NCBI RefSeq assembly: GCF_007672725.1
Contig: NZ_VDTC01000008.1
Span: 62,001 to 126,000 of the forward strand
Direction of reading: 5' to 3'
Origin: Corynebacterium aurimucosum ATCC 700975
Lineage (GTDB): Bacteria; Actinomycetota; Actinomycetes; Mycobacteriales; Mycobacteriaceae
Length of the DNA: 64,000 nucleotides
A program made the translations under genes and the position numbers. The notes below the pieces were generated by a model. It was given only the letters and a program-made list of their open reading frames with translations, was not told where the DNA came from and made no database searches. Positions 8,332 through 17,360 of this stretch are shown here, piece after piece. How positions within the stretch are numbered: the first letter of the stretch is position 1; every line of letters starts with the position of its first letter.

Positions 8332-9435
8332 ATGACCACTTCCCACTCACGCCGTGCTTTCCGACGTCCCACCGCTCTCCTCTTCGCCGCCACCCTGGGT
8401 GCCGCAGCGCTGAGTGCCTGCTCCTCCGGTGATGACAGCGCCGCCGGCGGCTCGGATGCCGGCTCCGACAAGGAGACCATCCACGTCGTGGCCTCGACCT
8501 CCATCTGGGCCGACGTTGCCCAGGCCGTCGTCGATACCGCACAGACCGACGTCAACATCGACGTCCGCCCCATCGTGAGTGGCAATGGCGTGGACCCCCA
8601 TCACTTCGAACCCACCGCGGCCGACATCGCGCGCGCTAACGACGCCGACGTCATCATCGCCGGTGGCGGCGGCTACGACGCATGGCTCTACCAGGCAGTC
8701 AAGAACCAGGACGAGATCATCCACGCCCTGCCGCTGACCGCGCATGACCATGGCGATCATGATCATGGAGAAGAACACGACCATGCGCACGAGGAACACG
8801 CGCATGACCACGACGAACATGGTCATGACGAGCATGACCATGGAGAAGGTCATGATCATGACCACGCTCACGAAGGCGAAACCGTGACCATGGACGAGGC
8901 CAAGAAGATCGCCGCCGAGCACCCCGAGCAGATCACCAACATCGATGGCAACGAGCACGTGTGGTACGACGCCGCGGCCATCGAGAAGGTGGCGACCGAC
9001 GTAGCCAATCTCGTCAACGAGGCCAACCCGGAGGCCAAGGCCACCGCCGATCCTCTGGTCGAGCGCGTGGAGGGCCTGAAGGCACGCATCGAGAAGCTGC
9101 CTCAGCACAACTACGCGCAGACCGAGCCCATCGCGGACTACATCTTCAAATACACCGAGAGCACCGACGCCACCCCGGAGGGCTACCGCAAGGCCACCGT
9201 TGCTGAAGGCGAGCCCACCGCCGCCGACCTGGCGCGCTTCCTCGAGGACATCAAGCAGGACAAGATCGACCTGCTCATCTTCAACCCGCAGACCGAAACC
9301 GACATGACCAAGCGCATTCGCACCGCCGCCGAGGACAAGAACATCCCGGTCGTCGAAATCGGTGAAACTCCGCCGGAGAAGACCAACTTCCTTGACTACT
9401 ATGAAGAAGTCGTCAGCGCACTCGAGGCCGCATAA
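8332..9435 (+). CDS. znuA: Zinc ABC transporter, substrate-binding lipoprotein ZnuA
   Basis: Cluster A-I metal-binding lipoprotein that captures zinc outside the membrane and hands it to ZnuBC. The signal peptide ends in lipobox LSAC. A metal-ligand His lies in GVDPHHFEPTAAD, followed by a very His/Asp/Glu-rich loop (about residues 138-183, many HDH and HDHGE units) typical of zinc rather than manganese binders. A second ligand region is GNEHVWYD and an acidic C-terminal site is FNPQTETDM. Oddly, the third His of the family is not obvious: the helix start reads AQTEPIADYIF. First gene of znuA-znuC-znuB, with a candidate Zur site in front. Confidence 0.92.
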   Translation: MTTSHSRRAFRRPTALLFAATLGAAALSACSSGDDSAAGGSDAGSDKETIHVVASTSIWADVAQAVVDTAQTDVNIDVRPIVSGNGVDPHHFEPTAADIARANDADVIIAGGGGYDAWLYQAVKNQDEIIHALPLTAHDHGDHDHGEEHDHAHEEHAHDHDEHGHDEHDHGEGHDHDHAHEGETVTMDEAKKIAAEHPEQITNIDGNEHVWYDAAAIEKVATDVANLVNEANPEAKATADPLVERVEGLKARIEKLPQHNYAQTEPIADYIFKYTESTDATPEGYRKATVAEGEPTAADLARFLEDIKQDKIDLLIFNPQTETDMTKRIRTAAEDKNIPVVEIGETPPEKTNFLDYYEEVVSALEAA

Positions 9436-10137
9436 GTGCTCATTTCCTTTAAGAATGCCGCAGTAGAACCACTGTGGTCGGATATGAACCTCGCCGTAGA
9501 CCGCGGCGAGTTCATCGCCGTTTTAGGCCCCAATGGCGTGGGCAAGTCCACGCTGCTGGGAACTATCCTGGGTACCCGCCAGCTCACCGCGGGCAGCGTG
9601 GACGTCGCGTGCCGCGTGGGCTTTATCCCACAGCAAAGAATGTTCCCCCAGGACCTGCCCCTGCGCGCCCGGGATCTGGTGTCACTGTCCCTCGCCCACG
9701 GCACCCTGCGCAACCGACGGCCTGCTCGGGGCCGCGTCGACGAGCTCCTCGCCGAGGTCGGCGCCACCGGAATTGCCAACCGCCGCGTGGGCCAGCTCTC
9801 CGGCGGCCAGCAGCAGCTCATCCGCCAGGCGCAAGCCCTCGCCAACGACCCAGAACTCATCCTTGCCGATGAGCCGCTGCTGTCGCTGGACCCGGGAAGG
9901 CAGCAGGCGACCGTCGAGAAGCTCAATGCGTGGCGTCACGAACGCGGCACCTCCATCCTCTTCGTCACCCACGGCATCAATCCCGTGCTGGGTGTGGTGG
10001 ACAAGGTGCTCTACCTCGCGCCCAACGGGCACATGTTCGGCACGGTGGATGAGGTCATGCGCTCGGAGGTGCTCTCGGAGCTGTACGGCTCGTCCGTGAA
10101 GGTCCTCAACGTCGATGGGAGGCTCATCGTTGTCTAA
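9436..10137 (+). CDS. znuC: Zinc ABC transporter, ATP-binding protein ZnuC
   Basis: ATPase that powers zinc import through ZnuB. It has Walker A GPNGVGKST, Q-loop GFIPQQRM, signature LSGGQQQLIRQA, Walker B ELILADEP and H-loop FVTHGIN, in 233 residues, normal for the family. The GTG start at 9436 directly follows the znuA stop, so translation is probably coupled. Its end overlaps the znuB start. Confidence 0.93.
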   Translation: MLISFKNAAVEPLWSDMNLAVDRGEFIAVLGPNGVGKSTLLGTILGTRQLTAGSVDVACRVGFIPQQRMFPQDLPLRARDLVSLSLAHGTLRNRRPARGRVDELLAEVGATGIANRRVGQLSGGQQQLIRQAQALANDPELILADEPLLSLDPGRQQATVEKLNAWRHERGTSILFVTHGINPVLGVVDKVLYLAPNGHMFGTVDEVMRSEVLSELYGSSVKVLNVDGRLIVV

Positions 10138-11077
10138 GTTCCTCGAGGACACCCAGTACCTGCTGGGCGTCGATTTCGTACAGGATGCACTGGTTGCTTG
10201 TGCGCTGCTGGGCATCCTGTCCGGAGTGATGACCTCGCTCATCGTGCTGCGCCAGATGTCTTTTTCCGTGCATGCCACCTCGGAGCTCGCGCTCATGGGT
10301 GCGGCCGCAGCGCTGTTGTTCGGACTGAACATCGGCTTCGGCGCGATTGCCGGCGCCATCGTCGCCGCCATCATTCTGGCGGTGCTCGGCCTCAAAGGCC
10401 AACAGGACAGCGCCATCGGCGTGGTCATGAGCTTTGGCCTAGGCTTGTCGGTGTTATTCCTGCACCTCTACCCTGGCAACGCCAACACCGCTATGACGCT
10501 CCTGACGGGACAAATCGTCGGCGTCTCCTCCGCTTCGGTGTGGTTACTCGCCGCCACGACCGCCATCATCGTCGCCGTAGTGGCGCTGTTCTGGCGCCCG
10601 CTGCTCTTCGCCTCTGCGGATCCCGTCATGGCCCAAGCCGCCGGCGTGCCGGTGAAGTCCCTAGCGGTCTGCTTCGCCATCCTCGTTGGTCTGACGGCCG
10701 CGCAGTCCGTACAGATCGTCGGTTCCCTACTCGTCATGGCGCTGCTCATCACCCCGGGCGCAGCGGCGGTACAGATTACCTCCTCCCCGCTGCGCGCGGT
10801 GGTGTGGTCCACCATCTTCGCGGAGGTCTCCGCCGTGGGCGGCCTGGTCCTCTCCCTGGCGCCGGGTCTGCCCGTCTCGGTCTTCGTCACGAGCATCTCT
10901 TTTGTTATTTACCTGGTCTGCCGCGGCATCGGCTGGGCTCGCAGCCGCAAGGCCGTCCGCGACGACGTCGCCGCCCGCCGCGCCTCCCAGGAACACTTCC
11001 GCGCCGCCACCGATCGCGCCGACGCCGAGACACACCACACCTCGACGCACGATGAGCACTGCGCGCATCAGGATTAG
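10130..11077 (+). CDS. znuB: Zinc ABC transporter, membrane protein ZnuB
   Basis: ABC-3 family permease forming the zinc channel. Seven to eight hydrophobic segments are visible, with family motifs ATSELALMGAAAALL and VGSLLVMALLITPGAAA. The TTG start at 10130 (MSKFLEDTQYL) is chosen because a GGGAGG lies eight bases upstream; ATG 10115 is an alternative, adding five residues. The C-terminal tail is His-rich (THHTSTHDEHCAH), possibly an extra metal-sensing or binding segment. It overlaps the znuC stop by eight bases. Confidence 0.9.
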   Translation: MSKFLEDTQYLLGVDFVQDALVACALLGILSGVMTSLIVLRQMSFSVHATSELALMGAAAALLFGLNIGFGAIAGAIVAAIILAVLGLKGQQDSAIGVVMSFGLGLSVLFLHLYPGNANTAMTLLTGQIVGVSSASVWLLAATTAIIVAVVALFWRPLLFASADPVMAQAAGVPVKSLAVCFAILVGLTAAQSVQIVGSLLVMALLITPGAAAVQITSSPLRAVVWSTIFAEVSAVGGLVLSLAPGLPVSVFVTSISFVIYLVCRGIGWARSRKAVRDDVAARRASQEHFRAATDRADAETHHTSTHDEHCAHQD

Positions 11078-11086
11078 GCTAGATGC

Positions 11087-11926
11087 GTGACTTTGGAACG
11101 CCGTAGCCTCGAATTACAAGACCGCACCCGCACGTACCTCGTGTACCGCCCGAATGATGACGTCGAGCGCCAGAGAGACCTCCTCCTGTTCTTCCACGGC
11201 TCCCTGCAATCCGCGAACGTCATCCGCCGCTTCACTAACGGCACGTTCGATGACCTCGCCACCCGCCACGGCATGCTTGCGGTCTACCCCACCGGCGTGG
11301 AACAGCACTTTAACGATGCCCGCGCCACCCTGCCCGTCGCCGCGCGCGAGCTGGGCATCGATGACGTCGCCTTCACGCGCGCCATCCTCGACGAGCTGCG
11401 CGCGGAGCAGGAGATTAGCCGCGTGTTCCTCTGCGGCTTCTCCAACGGCGGGCAGATGGTTATCCGCTTGCTCTTCGACGCCCCCGGGCTTGCCGATGCC
11501 GCCTGCATCTTCGCCTCCACTCTCGGCGCCGGCGCCAACCATGCGCCCACCAATCCGGACTCGGCGTACCAACCCACCCCGGTCATGTTCGTCCACGGCA
11601 CGGGCGACCGGCTCGCGCCCTATACGGGCGGAACGGCGGGCATTGACCCGAAGCGCACCCGCGGTGCCGTCACCGGCGCGCAGGAGAACGCCGCACGCTT
11701 CGCGGAGCTCAACCATGCCGCCGGCCCAGAGCGCACCCACCTTTTCCCCGACACCGTTGTCGACCGCTGGGAGCCGGCAGACGCCACCGGCGCGCCGGTC
11801 GAGCTCGTGAGCGTCGAGGGCATGGGCCACGTCATCCCGTCGGGCAACGAGCTGGACCCACGCCTGGGTAAAAACACGGATTCCTTCATCGCTGCCGAGC
11901 TCGTGGAGGAATTCTTCGGGCTCTAG
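11087..11926 (+). CDS. Alpha/beta-hydrolase, PHB-depolymerase/LpqC-like esterase
   Basis: A 279-residue serine hydrolase resembling LpqC/feruloyl esterase-type proteins. The oxyanion region is LLLFFHGSLQSA, the nucleophile elbow GFSNGGQ, the later Asp region VMFVHGTGDRLAPY, and the catalytic His lies in EGMGHVIPSG. No signal peptide is seen, so it should be cytosolic; the substrate is unknown. GTG 11087 lies six bases after a TAGGCT -10 box (11075-11080), so the mRNA is probably leaderless. It follows znuB by nine bases, but this promoter suggests independent expression. Confidence 0.8.
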   Translation: MTLERRSLELQDRTRTYLVYRPNDDVERQRDLLLFFHGSLQSANVIRRFTNGTFDDLATRHGMLAVYPTGVEQHFNDARATLPVAARELGIDDVAFTRAILDELRAEQEISRVFLCGFSNGGQMVIRLLFDAPGLADAACIFASTLGAGANHAPTNPDSAYQPTPVMFVHGTGDRLAPYTGGTAGIDPKRTRGAVTGAQENAARFAELNHAAGPERTHLFPDTVVDRWEPADATGAPVELVSVEGMGHVIPSGNELDPRLGKNTDSFIAAELVEEFFGL

Positions 11927-11929
11927 ACT

Positions 11930-12241
11930 GCACGTGCGCCCCATCGTGTCTCACTCCACTCAGCCCCAACCTCGGGTCGAGGCCGTTCGTAGGTGAGCGT
12001 CGAGAAGCAATAATTGTGGATTACCGACCAGTGCTTTGGCGATTCCTAGACGCTGTTTCATACCGAGCGAAGCATGCTCGTAGGAAACACTGTGGTGCAA
12101 TGAAAGGCCTACAAGGGATAAAAGATCCTTCAGTTCATCATTCAGTGAACCTTGTTGTAGTGGTCGGCAATGTCGTTGACGATCGCGTAGAGGTCGCGTT
12201 CCATCGCGTAGGTTTTCTTTTCTCGCGTACTGACTAATCAC
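11930..12241 (-). pseudogene. Fragment of a bacitracin/lantibiotic-type ABC transporter ATPase
   Basis: The minus strand encodes KDLLSLVGLSLHHSV and then YEHASLGMKQRLGIAKALVGNP, the ABC signature region of drug/lantibiotic ATPases (SLGMKQRLGIA), then LLLLD. At the Walker B DEP the frame breaks: the expected PTNGLDPR follows in another frame (about 11960-11990), so roughly two bases were gained. The Walker A half and the 3' third are missing. The stretch is less GC-rich than its neighbours. A relic of an immunity or export system, not a working gene. Confidence 0.65.
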
Positions 12242-12546
12242 ACTTGCGACCCGTTGTTATCTAGAGAATTATTACGTCCCAGCGTGATGTTGCACACGTC
12301 TGTGCATGTATGTACTCTCGATGTCACGGTTTGCTGGCGAAGATTCTTCAAGTTACCCGCAGCTGAATCTGTACAAGGTGAAAACGGCAGGCAAAGGACC
12401 GAGTTGTCCTCGTCTCTAAGCCGTGGAACCCCAATCCTCCAGAACCTTGTATTCGGCACACGCACGCAATCTGAATGTTCAAGATGTGAAGTACTGGCCA
12501 GCAACCAAGAAGTAAAGATCGCCATCCAGCTTTCTCGGCCCTGAAT
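12242..12546. other. Low-GC stretch without recognisable gene
   Basis: AT-richer sequence between the broken ABC gene and the AAA ATPase pair. Short open frames exist on both strands, but none has recognisable motifs, a ribosome site or actinobacterial codon bias. Probably debris of the same lost transfer event. Confidence 0.4.
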
Positions 12547-13197
12547 CTAGCATCCGGAGGCGTAGAGAAACTCACGCAACGACTGAAACGCCAGCGTCTG
12601 TGTCACGTCGCGCAGCTCAAGGAAGAACCCATCTTCTGTAATTTCAACAATCCGCGCACCGGGGATGGCTGCCACAATCGGTGAGTGCGTCACCACGATG
12701 AACTGCGCACCCGCCTCCGCGGCGCGATGGATTTCCGCCATGAGCGTCATCTGCCGCACGAGCGAAAGCCCAGATTCCGGCTCGTCGAGGATGTAGAGCC
12801 CGCGCCCATCAAAGGAACGCTGCACGACGTCCATGACGGACTCGCCATGCGACATCGCGGTCGAACCAACGTTGTAGTGCGCCTCCGCTCGCAGGAAGTA
12901 GCCGTCCTTGGGCGCGGTACCTAGCCGCAGGCTCGCCCACCTCCGGAGGGGATTGATGGGACCGGCGGAGCGCTGCACACCCCATATCCCACCGCGCTCA
13001 GGAAAGCCGTACTCGAAGGCAATGCCCTCGGCGAGCGTCGACTTTCCTACCCCGTTGTCCCCGGTCAGCACGGTCACCGGCGCACGCAGGTCCAGTCCTT
13101 GGCGTCGCAGCGCCACGAAACCAGGAACGGAGGACACCCACTCAGGTCCGTGGCCGCCGTCCAGCGCGGCATAGGCGTCGACATAGAAGTCTCTCAT
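12547..13197 (-). CDS. Predicted AAA ATPase (COG3910-like), second of a tandem pair
   Basis: A 216-residue ATPase of the RecF/SMC-like class. Walker A is TGDNGVGKSTLAEGIA, a signature-like SHGES follows, Walker B is GLYILDEPESGLS, and the H-loop is VVTHSPI. The short FLRAEAHYN strand is characteristic. There is no coiled coil, nuclease or TOPRIM domain. It overlaps the upstream gene 13194-13928 by four bases and is clearly paralogous to it (same motifs in the same order), so the two may act as a heterodimer. Function unknown; phage defence or repair is only a guess. Confidence 0.8.
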   Translation of the reverse strand: MRDFYVDAYAALDGGHGPEWVSSVPGFVALRRQGLDLRAPVTVLTGDNGVGKSTLAEGIAFEYGFPERGGIWGVQRSAGPINPLRRWASLRLGTAPKDGYFLRAEAHYNVGSTAMSHGESVMDVVQRSFDGRGLYILDEPESGLSLVRQMTLMAEIHRAAEAGAQFIVVTHSPIVAAIPGARIVEITEDGFFLELRDVTQTLAFQSLREFLYASGC

Positions 13198-13928
13198 TCG
13201 CCCTCCCCAATAAGAAACGCGGCGGTTCCCAATGGATCGGCAAGGAACTCGCGCGCGGCGTGGACAGCTTCCGTCGCTTCGGGAGCGACGGGCGCAATCC
13301 CCTTGTCGCCGAACGCGTAGACGGTCGCGCCTTGCATGCTGAGGAAGACTGGCGAGTGCGTCGCGAGGATGACCTGCGCGCCCTGGGCGGCGAGGCGCTC
13401 GAGCTGCGTGACAACCTCGACCTGCCGGGGATAGGACAAGCCGTCTTCCGGCTCGTCGAGAATGATCATTCCGTCAGAATGGAAGCGTCTCTCGACGAGG
13501 GCGAGCAGACCCTGGCCGTGGCTGAGAAACGGCAGGTCACTGAGCGGATCGGGATTCTCCGGGCTGTGGATCTGGTGGTGATACTCGCTCAAGTTGAGGA
13601 AGGTCTCGCCGCGCAAGAAGTACACGTCGCGCGGGTTGTGCGCCCGCGAGCAGATGAGCCACTCGGGATAGTCCTCGTCGCCGGTGGCAAACCGGGCGTG
13701 GCGCGAGCCGCCCTCGGGATTGACGCCAAGCCCCACGGCGATGGCCTCGAGCAGCGTGGATTTTCCGGCGCCGTTATCCCCCACGACGACGGTCACGGGC
13801 GTAGGCAAACGCAAGGCGCCGCCGGGCAGCGCTGCGATGAGCACGCCCAGGCGGCGCATGTGTTCCGGCACGCCGGGCAGTCCCTCCCCAATAAGCTCCG
13901 GGGCGGGACGCACACTCGTGAGGAACAT
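13194..13928 (-). CDS. Predicted AAA ATPase (COG3910-like), first of a tandem pair
   Basis: A 244-residue ATPase with Walker A VVGDNGAGKSTLLEAIA, FLRGETFLNLSEY, a signature-like SHGQGLLALVE, Walker B MIILDEPEDGLSYPRQ and H-loop LATHSPVF. The Asn in GDNGAGKS and the compact layout match small ABC-like predicted ATPases found alone in many bacteria; here they come as a duplicated, translationally coupled pair. Located between the decayed ABC region and rlmB. Partner and substrate are unknown. Confidence 0.8.
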   Translation of the reverse strand: MFLTSVRPAPELIGEGLPGVPEHMRRLGVLIAALPGGALRLPTPVTVVVGDNGAGKSTLLEAIAVGLGVNPEGGSRHARFATGDEDYPEWLICSRAHNPRDVYFLRGETFLNLSEYHHQIHSPENPDPLSDLPFLSHGQGLLALVERRFHSDGMIILDEPEDGLSYPRQVEVVTQLERLAAQGAQVILATHSPVFLSMQGATVYAFGDKGIAPVAPEATEAVHAAREFLADPLGTAAFLIGEGE

Positions 13929-13946
13929 GGCGGCGAAAGCGTGAGC

Positions 13947-14897
13947 CTACTTCTGGGCCGCGCGGCGCTGGCGGGCGAACTCCGAAAGGACCGCACCTGC
14001 CGCCACGGAGGCGTTGAGGGATTCAACCCAGTCGGTCATGGGGATGGACATGATGGCATCGCAGTTCTCGCGGACGAGGCGCGAGATGCCCTTGCCCTCA
14101 GAGCCGATGACGATGACGACGGGGTCAGTGCCGCCGTTGTAGGTGTCGAGCGTGTGCTCGCCTCCCGCATCGAGGCCGACGACCTGGTAGCCAGCCTTCT
14201 GGAACTCCTGAACCGTGCGGGTCACGTTGGTCACGCGAGCTACTGGCAGGCGCGCGGCAGTGCCTGCCGAGGTACGCCAAGCCACCGCGGTAACGGAGGC
14301 CGAGCGACGCTCCGGAATGATGACGCCATGGCCGCCAAAAGCGGCAACGGAGCGGATGACCGCGCCGAGGTTGCGGGGGTCGGTGATGTTATCGAGGATG
14401 ACGAACATGCCCGGTTCCTGGGCATCGCGTGCGCGATCCATCAGGTCATGGACGTCGGCATACTTATATGGCGGGATCTGCAGACCAATGCCCTGATGCA
14501 TGCCGTTGCCGGTCATGCGGTCCATCTCGTGGCGCTGGACCTCAAGAATCGGGATGTTGCGGGTATTGCACATGGCTACGGCCTCAGACAGGCGGGCGTC
14601 GTTGCGCGTTCCCTGCACAATGTAGAGCGACGTTGCCGGAACCTTAGCGTGGAGGCACTCGATGACCGGGTTGCGGCCGACGACCATCTCCGCGGTCTCC
14701 TTGTGGTGGCGGCCCGAGTTGCGGCGTTCGCGCTCCAGCTTCGCCTTGTGCTTGGCGTGGTAGACGCGGTCCTCCGCCTTCGGCGTGGGCCCCTTGCCGG
14801 CTAGGCCCTTGCGGCGCTGACCGCCAGAGCCCTTCGTAGCGCCCTTCTTATTCGTCTTGCGGATACCTGCGCCGCCGCGGCCATGGGTACGTGCCAT
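13947..14897 (-). CDS. rlmB: 23S rRNA (guanosine-2'-O-)-methyltransferase RlmB
   Basis: SpoU/TrmH-family (SPOUT) methyltransferase, predicted to methylate the ribose of a 23S rRNA guanosine. The N-terminal basic extension ([15 protein letters not shown] and on to about residue 70) is typical of actinobacterial members. The substrate-binding domain begins [16 protein letters not shown] motifs are [25 protein letters not shown] and [17 protein letters not shown] (trefoil knot). Start ATG 14897 has AAGGAGAA upstream. It follows cysS on the minus strand, as in M. tuberculosis (Rv3579c). Confidence 0.93.
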   Translation of the reverse strand: MARTHGRGGAGIRKTNKKGATKGSGGQRRKGLAGKGPTPKAEDRVYHAKHKAKLERERRNSGRHHKETAEMVVGRNPVIECLHAKVPATSLYIVQGTRNDARLSEAVAMCNTRNIPILEVQRHEMDRMTGNGMHQGIGLQIPPYKYADVHDLMDRARDAQEPGMFVILDNITDPRNLGAVIRSVAAFGGHGVIIPERRSASVTAVAWRTSAGTAARLPVARVTNVTRTVQEFQKAGYQVVGLDAGGEHTLDTYNGGTDPVVIVIGSEGKGISRLVRENCDAIMSIPMTDWVESLNASVAAGAVLSEFARQRRAAQK

Positions 14898-14956
14898 AAT
14901 TCTTCTCCTTATGTTGTCCTCGGCTTCTGTGCTGTCCTAGGCCTTTGCCAAGGACG

Positions 14957-16363
14957 TTAATCCGCCAAGGACCAGGTGGGGCCGTCGGCGGTGTCGGTGA
15001 TGGTAATACCCGCGGCTGCAAGGCGGTCGCGCACAGCGTCCGCAGTAGCCCAATCCTTTTCTGCGCGGGCGGTAGTGCGACGCTCCAACTCGGCTCGGAC
15101 GAGGACGTCCAATGCCGCATCAGCGCCGCTTTCTTCGCCACTATCTTTCCACTGTTCATCGAGTGGATCAAAGCCAAGAACCGCAGCCATGACGCGCACC
15201 GCCCCGGCAAGGCGCTCGGCTTCCTCACGGTTGCCTTCTCCCAGCGCCTTATTGCCCGCGCGCACCGTGGTGTGGATTTCCGCCAGCGCCTTCGGGACAG
15301 CAATGTCATCGTTCATTGCGTCCTCGAAGGCTGCGGTCCACTGGCCCTTCTCGACGCCCTCGAACTTGCCCACAAAGTCCTCAATACGACGGTAGCCCGC
15401 CGCGGCCTCGGTCAGCGCTGCCTCAGAGTATTCGAGGACCGAACGGTAGTGCGCGGAACCCAGGTAGTAGCGCAGCTCCACCGGGCGGACGATCTCCAGC
15501 ATGTTGGCAATGGAGAGTACGTTGCCCAAGGACTTCGACATCTTCTCACCGGCCATGGTGACCCAGTGGTTGTGCATCCAGTAGTTGGCGAACTTATCCC
15601 CCGCCGCATGGGACTGTGCGATCTCATTTTCGTGGTGCGGGAACTGCAGGTCCAAGCCACCGCAGTGGATATCGAACTCGCCGCCTAGGTAGTAAGTCGA
15701 CATGGCCGAGCACTCAAGGTGCCAGCCCGGGCGGCCCTTGCCCCACGGTGTGGGCCAGGACGGTTCGCCCGGCTTAGCCGCCTTCCACAGCGCGAAGTCC
15801 TGCGGGCTGCGCTTGCCCACGGCATCGGACTCACCCTGCTCCATATCCTCGACGCGGTTGCCAGACAACGCGCCATAGTCCGAGCCTTCCGTGGCATTCC
15901 ACGCGGCGACATCAAAGTAGACGGAACCAGCACCGTCCTCGCCAGGCACGGCATATGCGAAGCCGGCGTCGATAAGCCGTTGCATGTACTCCACCATCTG
16001 CGTCACAAAGCCTGTCGCTCGCGGCTCCACGGAGGGCGGCAAAACGCCCAGGGTGTTATAAGCCTTGGTGAACTCGCGCTCATAGGTGGATACCCACTCC
16101 CACCAAGGGCGGTTATTCTCGGCTGCCTTGGTGAGGATCTTGTCATCGATATCGGTGACGTTGCGCACCAAGGCCACGTCATAGCCCTGCGCAAGCAGCC
16201 AGCGGCGCAGGATATCGAAGGCAACGCCGGAGCGCAGGTGCCCAATGTGCGGCTGGGACTGCGGGGTGGCACCACACAGGTAGATCGACGCATGGCCGGG
16301 ACGAACCGGCTCGAACTCACGTTGGCTGCGGGTGGCGGTATCAAAAATGCGCAAAGTACTCAC
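14957..16363 (-). CDS. cysS: Cysteinyl-tRNA synthetase
   Basis: Class I aminoacyl-tRNA synthetase charging tRNA-Cys. Motifs: [19 protein letters not shown] (zinc Cys and HIGH), the zinc-binding [14 protein letters not shown], and EKMSKSLGN (KMSKS). The 468 residues and [12 protein letters not shown] fit CysS rather than the shorter-tailed MshC paralogue. GTG 16363 is seven bases from a TAGACT -10 element (16371-16376), indicating a leaderless transcript. Normally next to ispF in this lineage, but here separated by two extra genes. Confidence 0.95.
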   Translation of the reverse strand: MSTLRIFDTATRSQREFEPVRPGHASIYLCGATPQSQPHIGHLRSGVAFDILRRWLLAQGYDVALVRNVTDIDDKILTKAAENNRPWWEWVSTYEREFTKAYNTLGVLPPSVEPRATGFVTQMVEYMQRLIDAGFAYAVPGEDGAGSVYFDVAAWNATEGSDYGALSGNRVEDMEQGESDAVGKRSPQDFALWKAAKPGEPSWPTPWGKGRPGWHLECSAMSTYYLGGEFDIHCGGLDLQFPHHENEIAQSHAAGDKFANYWMHNHWVTMAGEKMSKSLGNVLSIANMLEIVRPVELRYYLGSAHYRSVLEYSEAALTEAAAGYRRIEDFVGKFEGVEKGQWTAAFEDAMNDDIAVPKALAEIHTTVRAGNKALGEGNREEAERLAGAVRVMAAVLGFDPLDEQWKDSGEESGADAALDVLVRAELERRTTARAEKDWATADAVRDRLAAAGITITDTADGPTWSLAD

Positions 16364-16370
16364 CCGGCCT

Positions 16371-16376
16371 AGTCTA
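16371..16376 (-). promoter_or_regulatory. -10 element of a probable leaderless cysS promoter
   Basis: TAGACT on the minus strand ends seven bases before the GTG of cysS, the spacing expected when transcription starts at the start codon. No ribosome site is seen. Confidence 0.5.
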
Positions 16377-16396
16377 ATTGACCCGCAAGTAGGAAT

Positions 16397-17128
16397 TCAC
16401 CACGGCCGATGGTCACGCGTATGAGAAACGGACGCAGTGCCTGTCCACTCAACGGAGTATCCCATCTGCCGCAAGACTTGCGCAGCTCGCTCAGGATTAT
16501 CAGCTACTGCTCCGCGCAACTGTTCATCGAGCCACTTTTCCCGACTATCTGTGAGAACGCTTTTCCAGCCGGGCCGCGATCGGAAACCGCATTCCGCGAA
16601 AAGGAAGAAAAAGTAATCCTCCAAAGACACCCGAAACCGTCTGCCGCCTACAGGAAAATGTATGTCCTCAATCTTTCCCTTCTTCCGCCGATTCTTCACT
16701 CCGGAAAAATTTTTCATTAACGCAGGACTCAACAAGCCAGCCACTCCTGAATGATGAATATGGGCAGTCGGAGCGACACGATTGTCTCGCTCGTACTCGA
16801 AACGCACGCCCGGAGCAGTCCCCACCCGTAGCTCAAACTTGCTCGATTTTACGCTGAGGGACAATTCATCAGGTGAAAGGACCGTGTGAAAGCGAACCAC
16901 AGATTCGAAAAGGTCACTGTAGGAAACACTATGGCTACTATCGCTTCCTACGCCGTAAACCAGCGGTGCGTGCAATTCCAATAGTGCAGATCCATCGTCT
17001 GGGTTGAGATCCGTCCATACCTGAATATCGGAGTCTTTATTGAGGGGCAACACTTTCAGGTGCAAGGCATGCACCCAATTAAAGAATTCCGCTGTCAGCT
17101 GTTGCCCGATTCCCCCCAAGCAGACCAC
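16397..17128 (-). CDS. Hypothetical protein, larger member of a two-gene cassette
   Basis: A 243-residue soluble protein that I do not recognise. Visible features are HIHHSGVAGLLSPAL and a basic stretch (KNRRKKGK), then HFPVGGRRFRVSLEDYFFFLF, and a C-terminal helical part with RPGWKSVLTDSREKWL. No signal peptide or membrane segment. GTG 17128 lies three bases after the stop of the small gene before it, so translation is probably coupled. The DNA is visibly less GC-rich than cysS or ispF on either side, hinting at transfer. Toxin-antitoxin or defence is conceivable, but no motif supports it. Confidence 0.6.
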   Translation of the reverse strand: MVCLGGIGQQLTAEFFNWVHALHLKVLPLNKDSDIQVWTDLNPDDGSALLELHAPLVYGVGSDSSHSVSYSDLFESVVRFHTVLSPDELSLSVKSSKFELRVGTAPGVRFEYERDNRVAPTAHIHHSGVAGLLSPALMKNFSGVKNRRKKGKIEDIHFPVGGRRFRVSLEDYFFFLFAECGFRSRPGWKSVLTDSREKWLDEQLRGAVADNPERAAQVLRQMGYSVEWTGTASVSHTRDHRPW

Positions 17129-17131
17129 CGC

Positions 17132-17332
17132 TTAACGTTCAAGCATAAGCTCGACGCGTCGGAGCTCGTCATATAAAGCGCGCTCCGCTTTCGAAAAGCG
17201 ACCGGACTCTGCAAGCATCCGCAAATCTTCAGAGCTAAGGTTTTCACCAACCGCAGCTTCCAAGGCGTGCAGGAGTTCGTCGTGCCGAGCACGAAGTGCC
17301 TCGGTATTGGTAATTCGCATTGTCAAAGCCAC
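17132..17332 (-). CDS. Small helical protein, leader gene of the two-gene cassette
   Basis: A 66-residue protein predicted to be largely alpha-helical (ALRARHDELLHALEAAVG, then KAERALYDELRRVELML). A strong AGGAGG sits five bases before GTG 17332, which fixes the start; longer in-frame starts would run into ispF. No family recognised. Its size, charge pattern and tight coupling to the 243-residue gene resemble antitoxin-first modules, but that is only a comparison of layout. Confidence 0.6.
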   Translation of the reverse strand: MALTMRITNTEALRARHDELLHALEAAVGENLSSEDLRMLAESGRFSKAERALYDELRRVELMLER

Positions 17333-17360
17333 AGCGTCCTCCTTTTCTGATGACTTTACG

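Noticed and set aside
8740..8880. Tandem CATGAC/CACGA repeats, considered as a CRISPR or microsatellite
   Set aside because: They encode the His-rich metal loop of ZnuA in frame; the unit length is irregular and no spacers exist.
13260..14804. 514-codon plus-strand frame opposite the AAA ATPase and rlmB genes
   Set aside because: Spans two well-supported minus-strand genes and has no recognisable domain.
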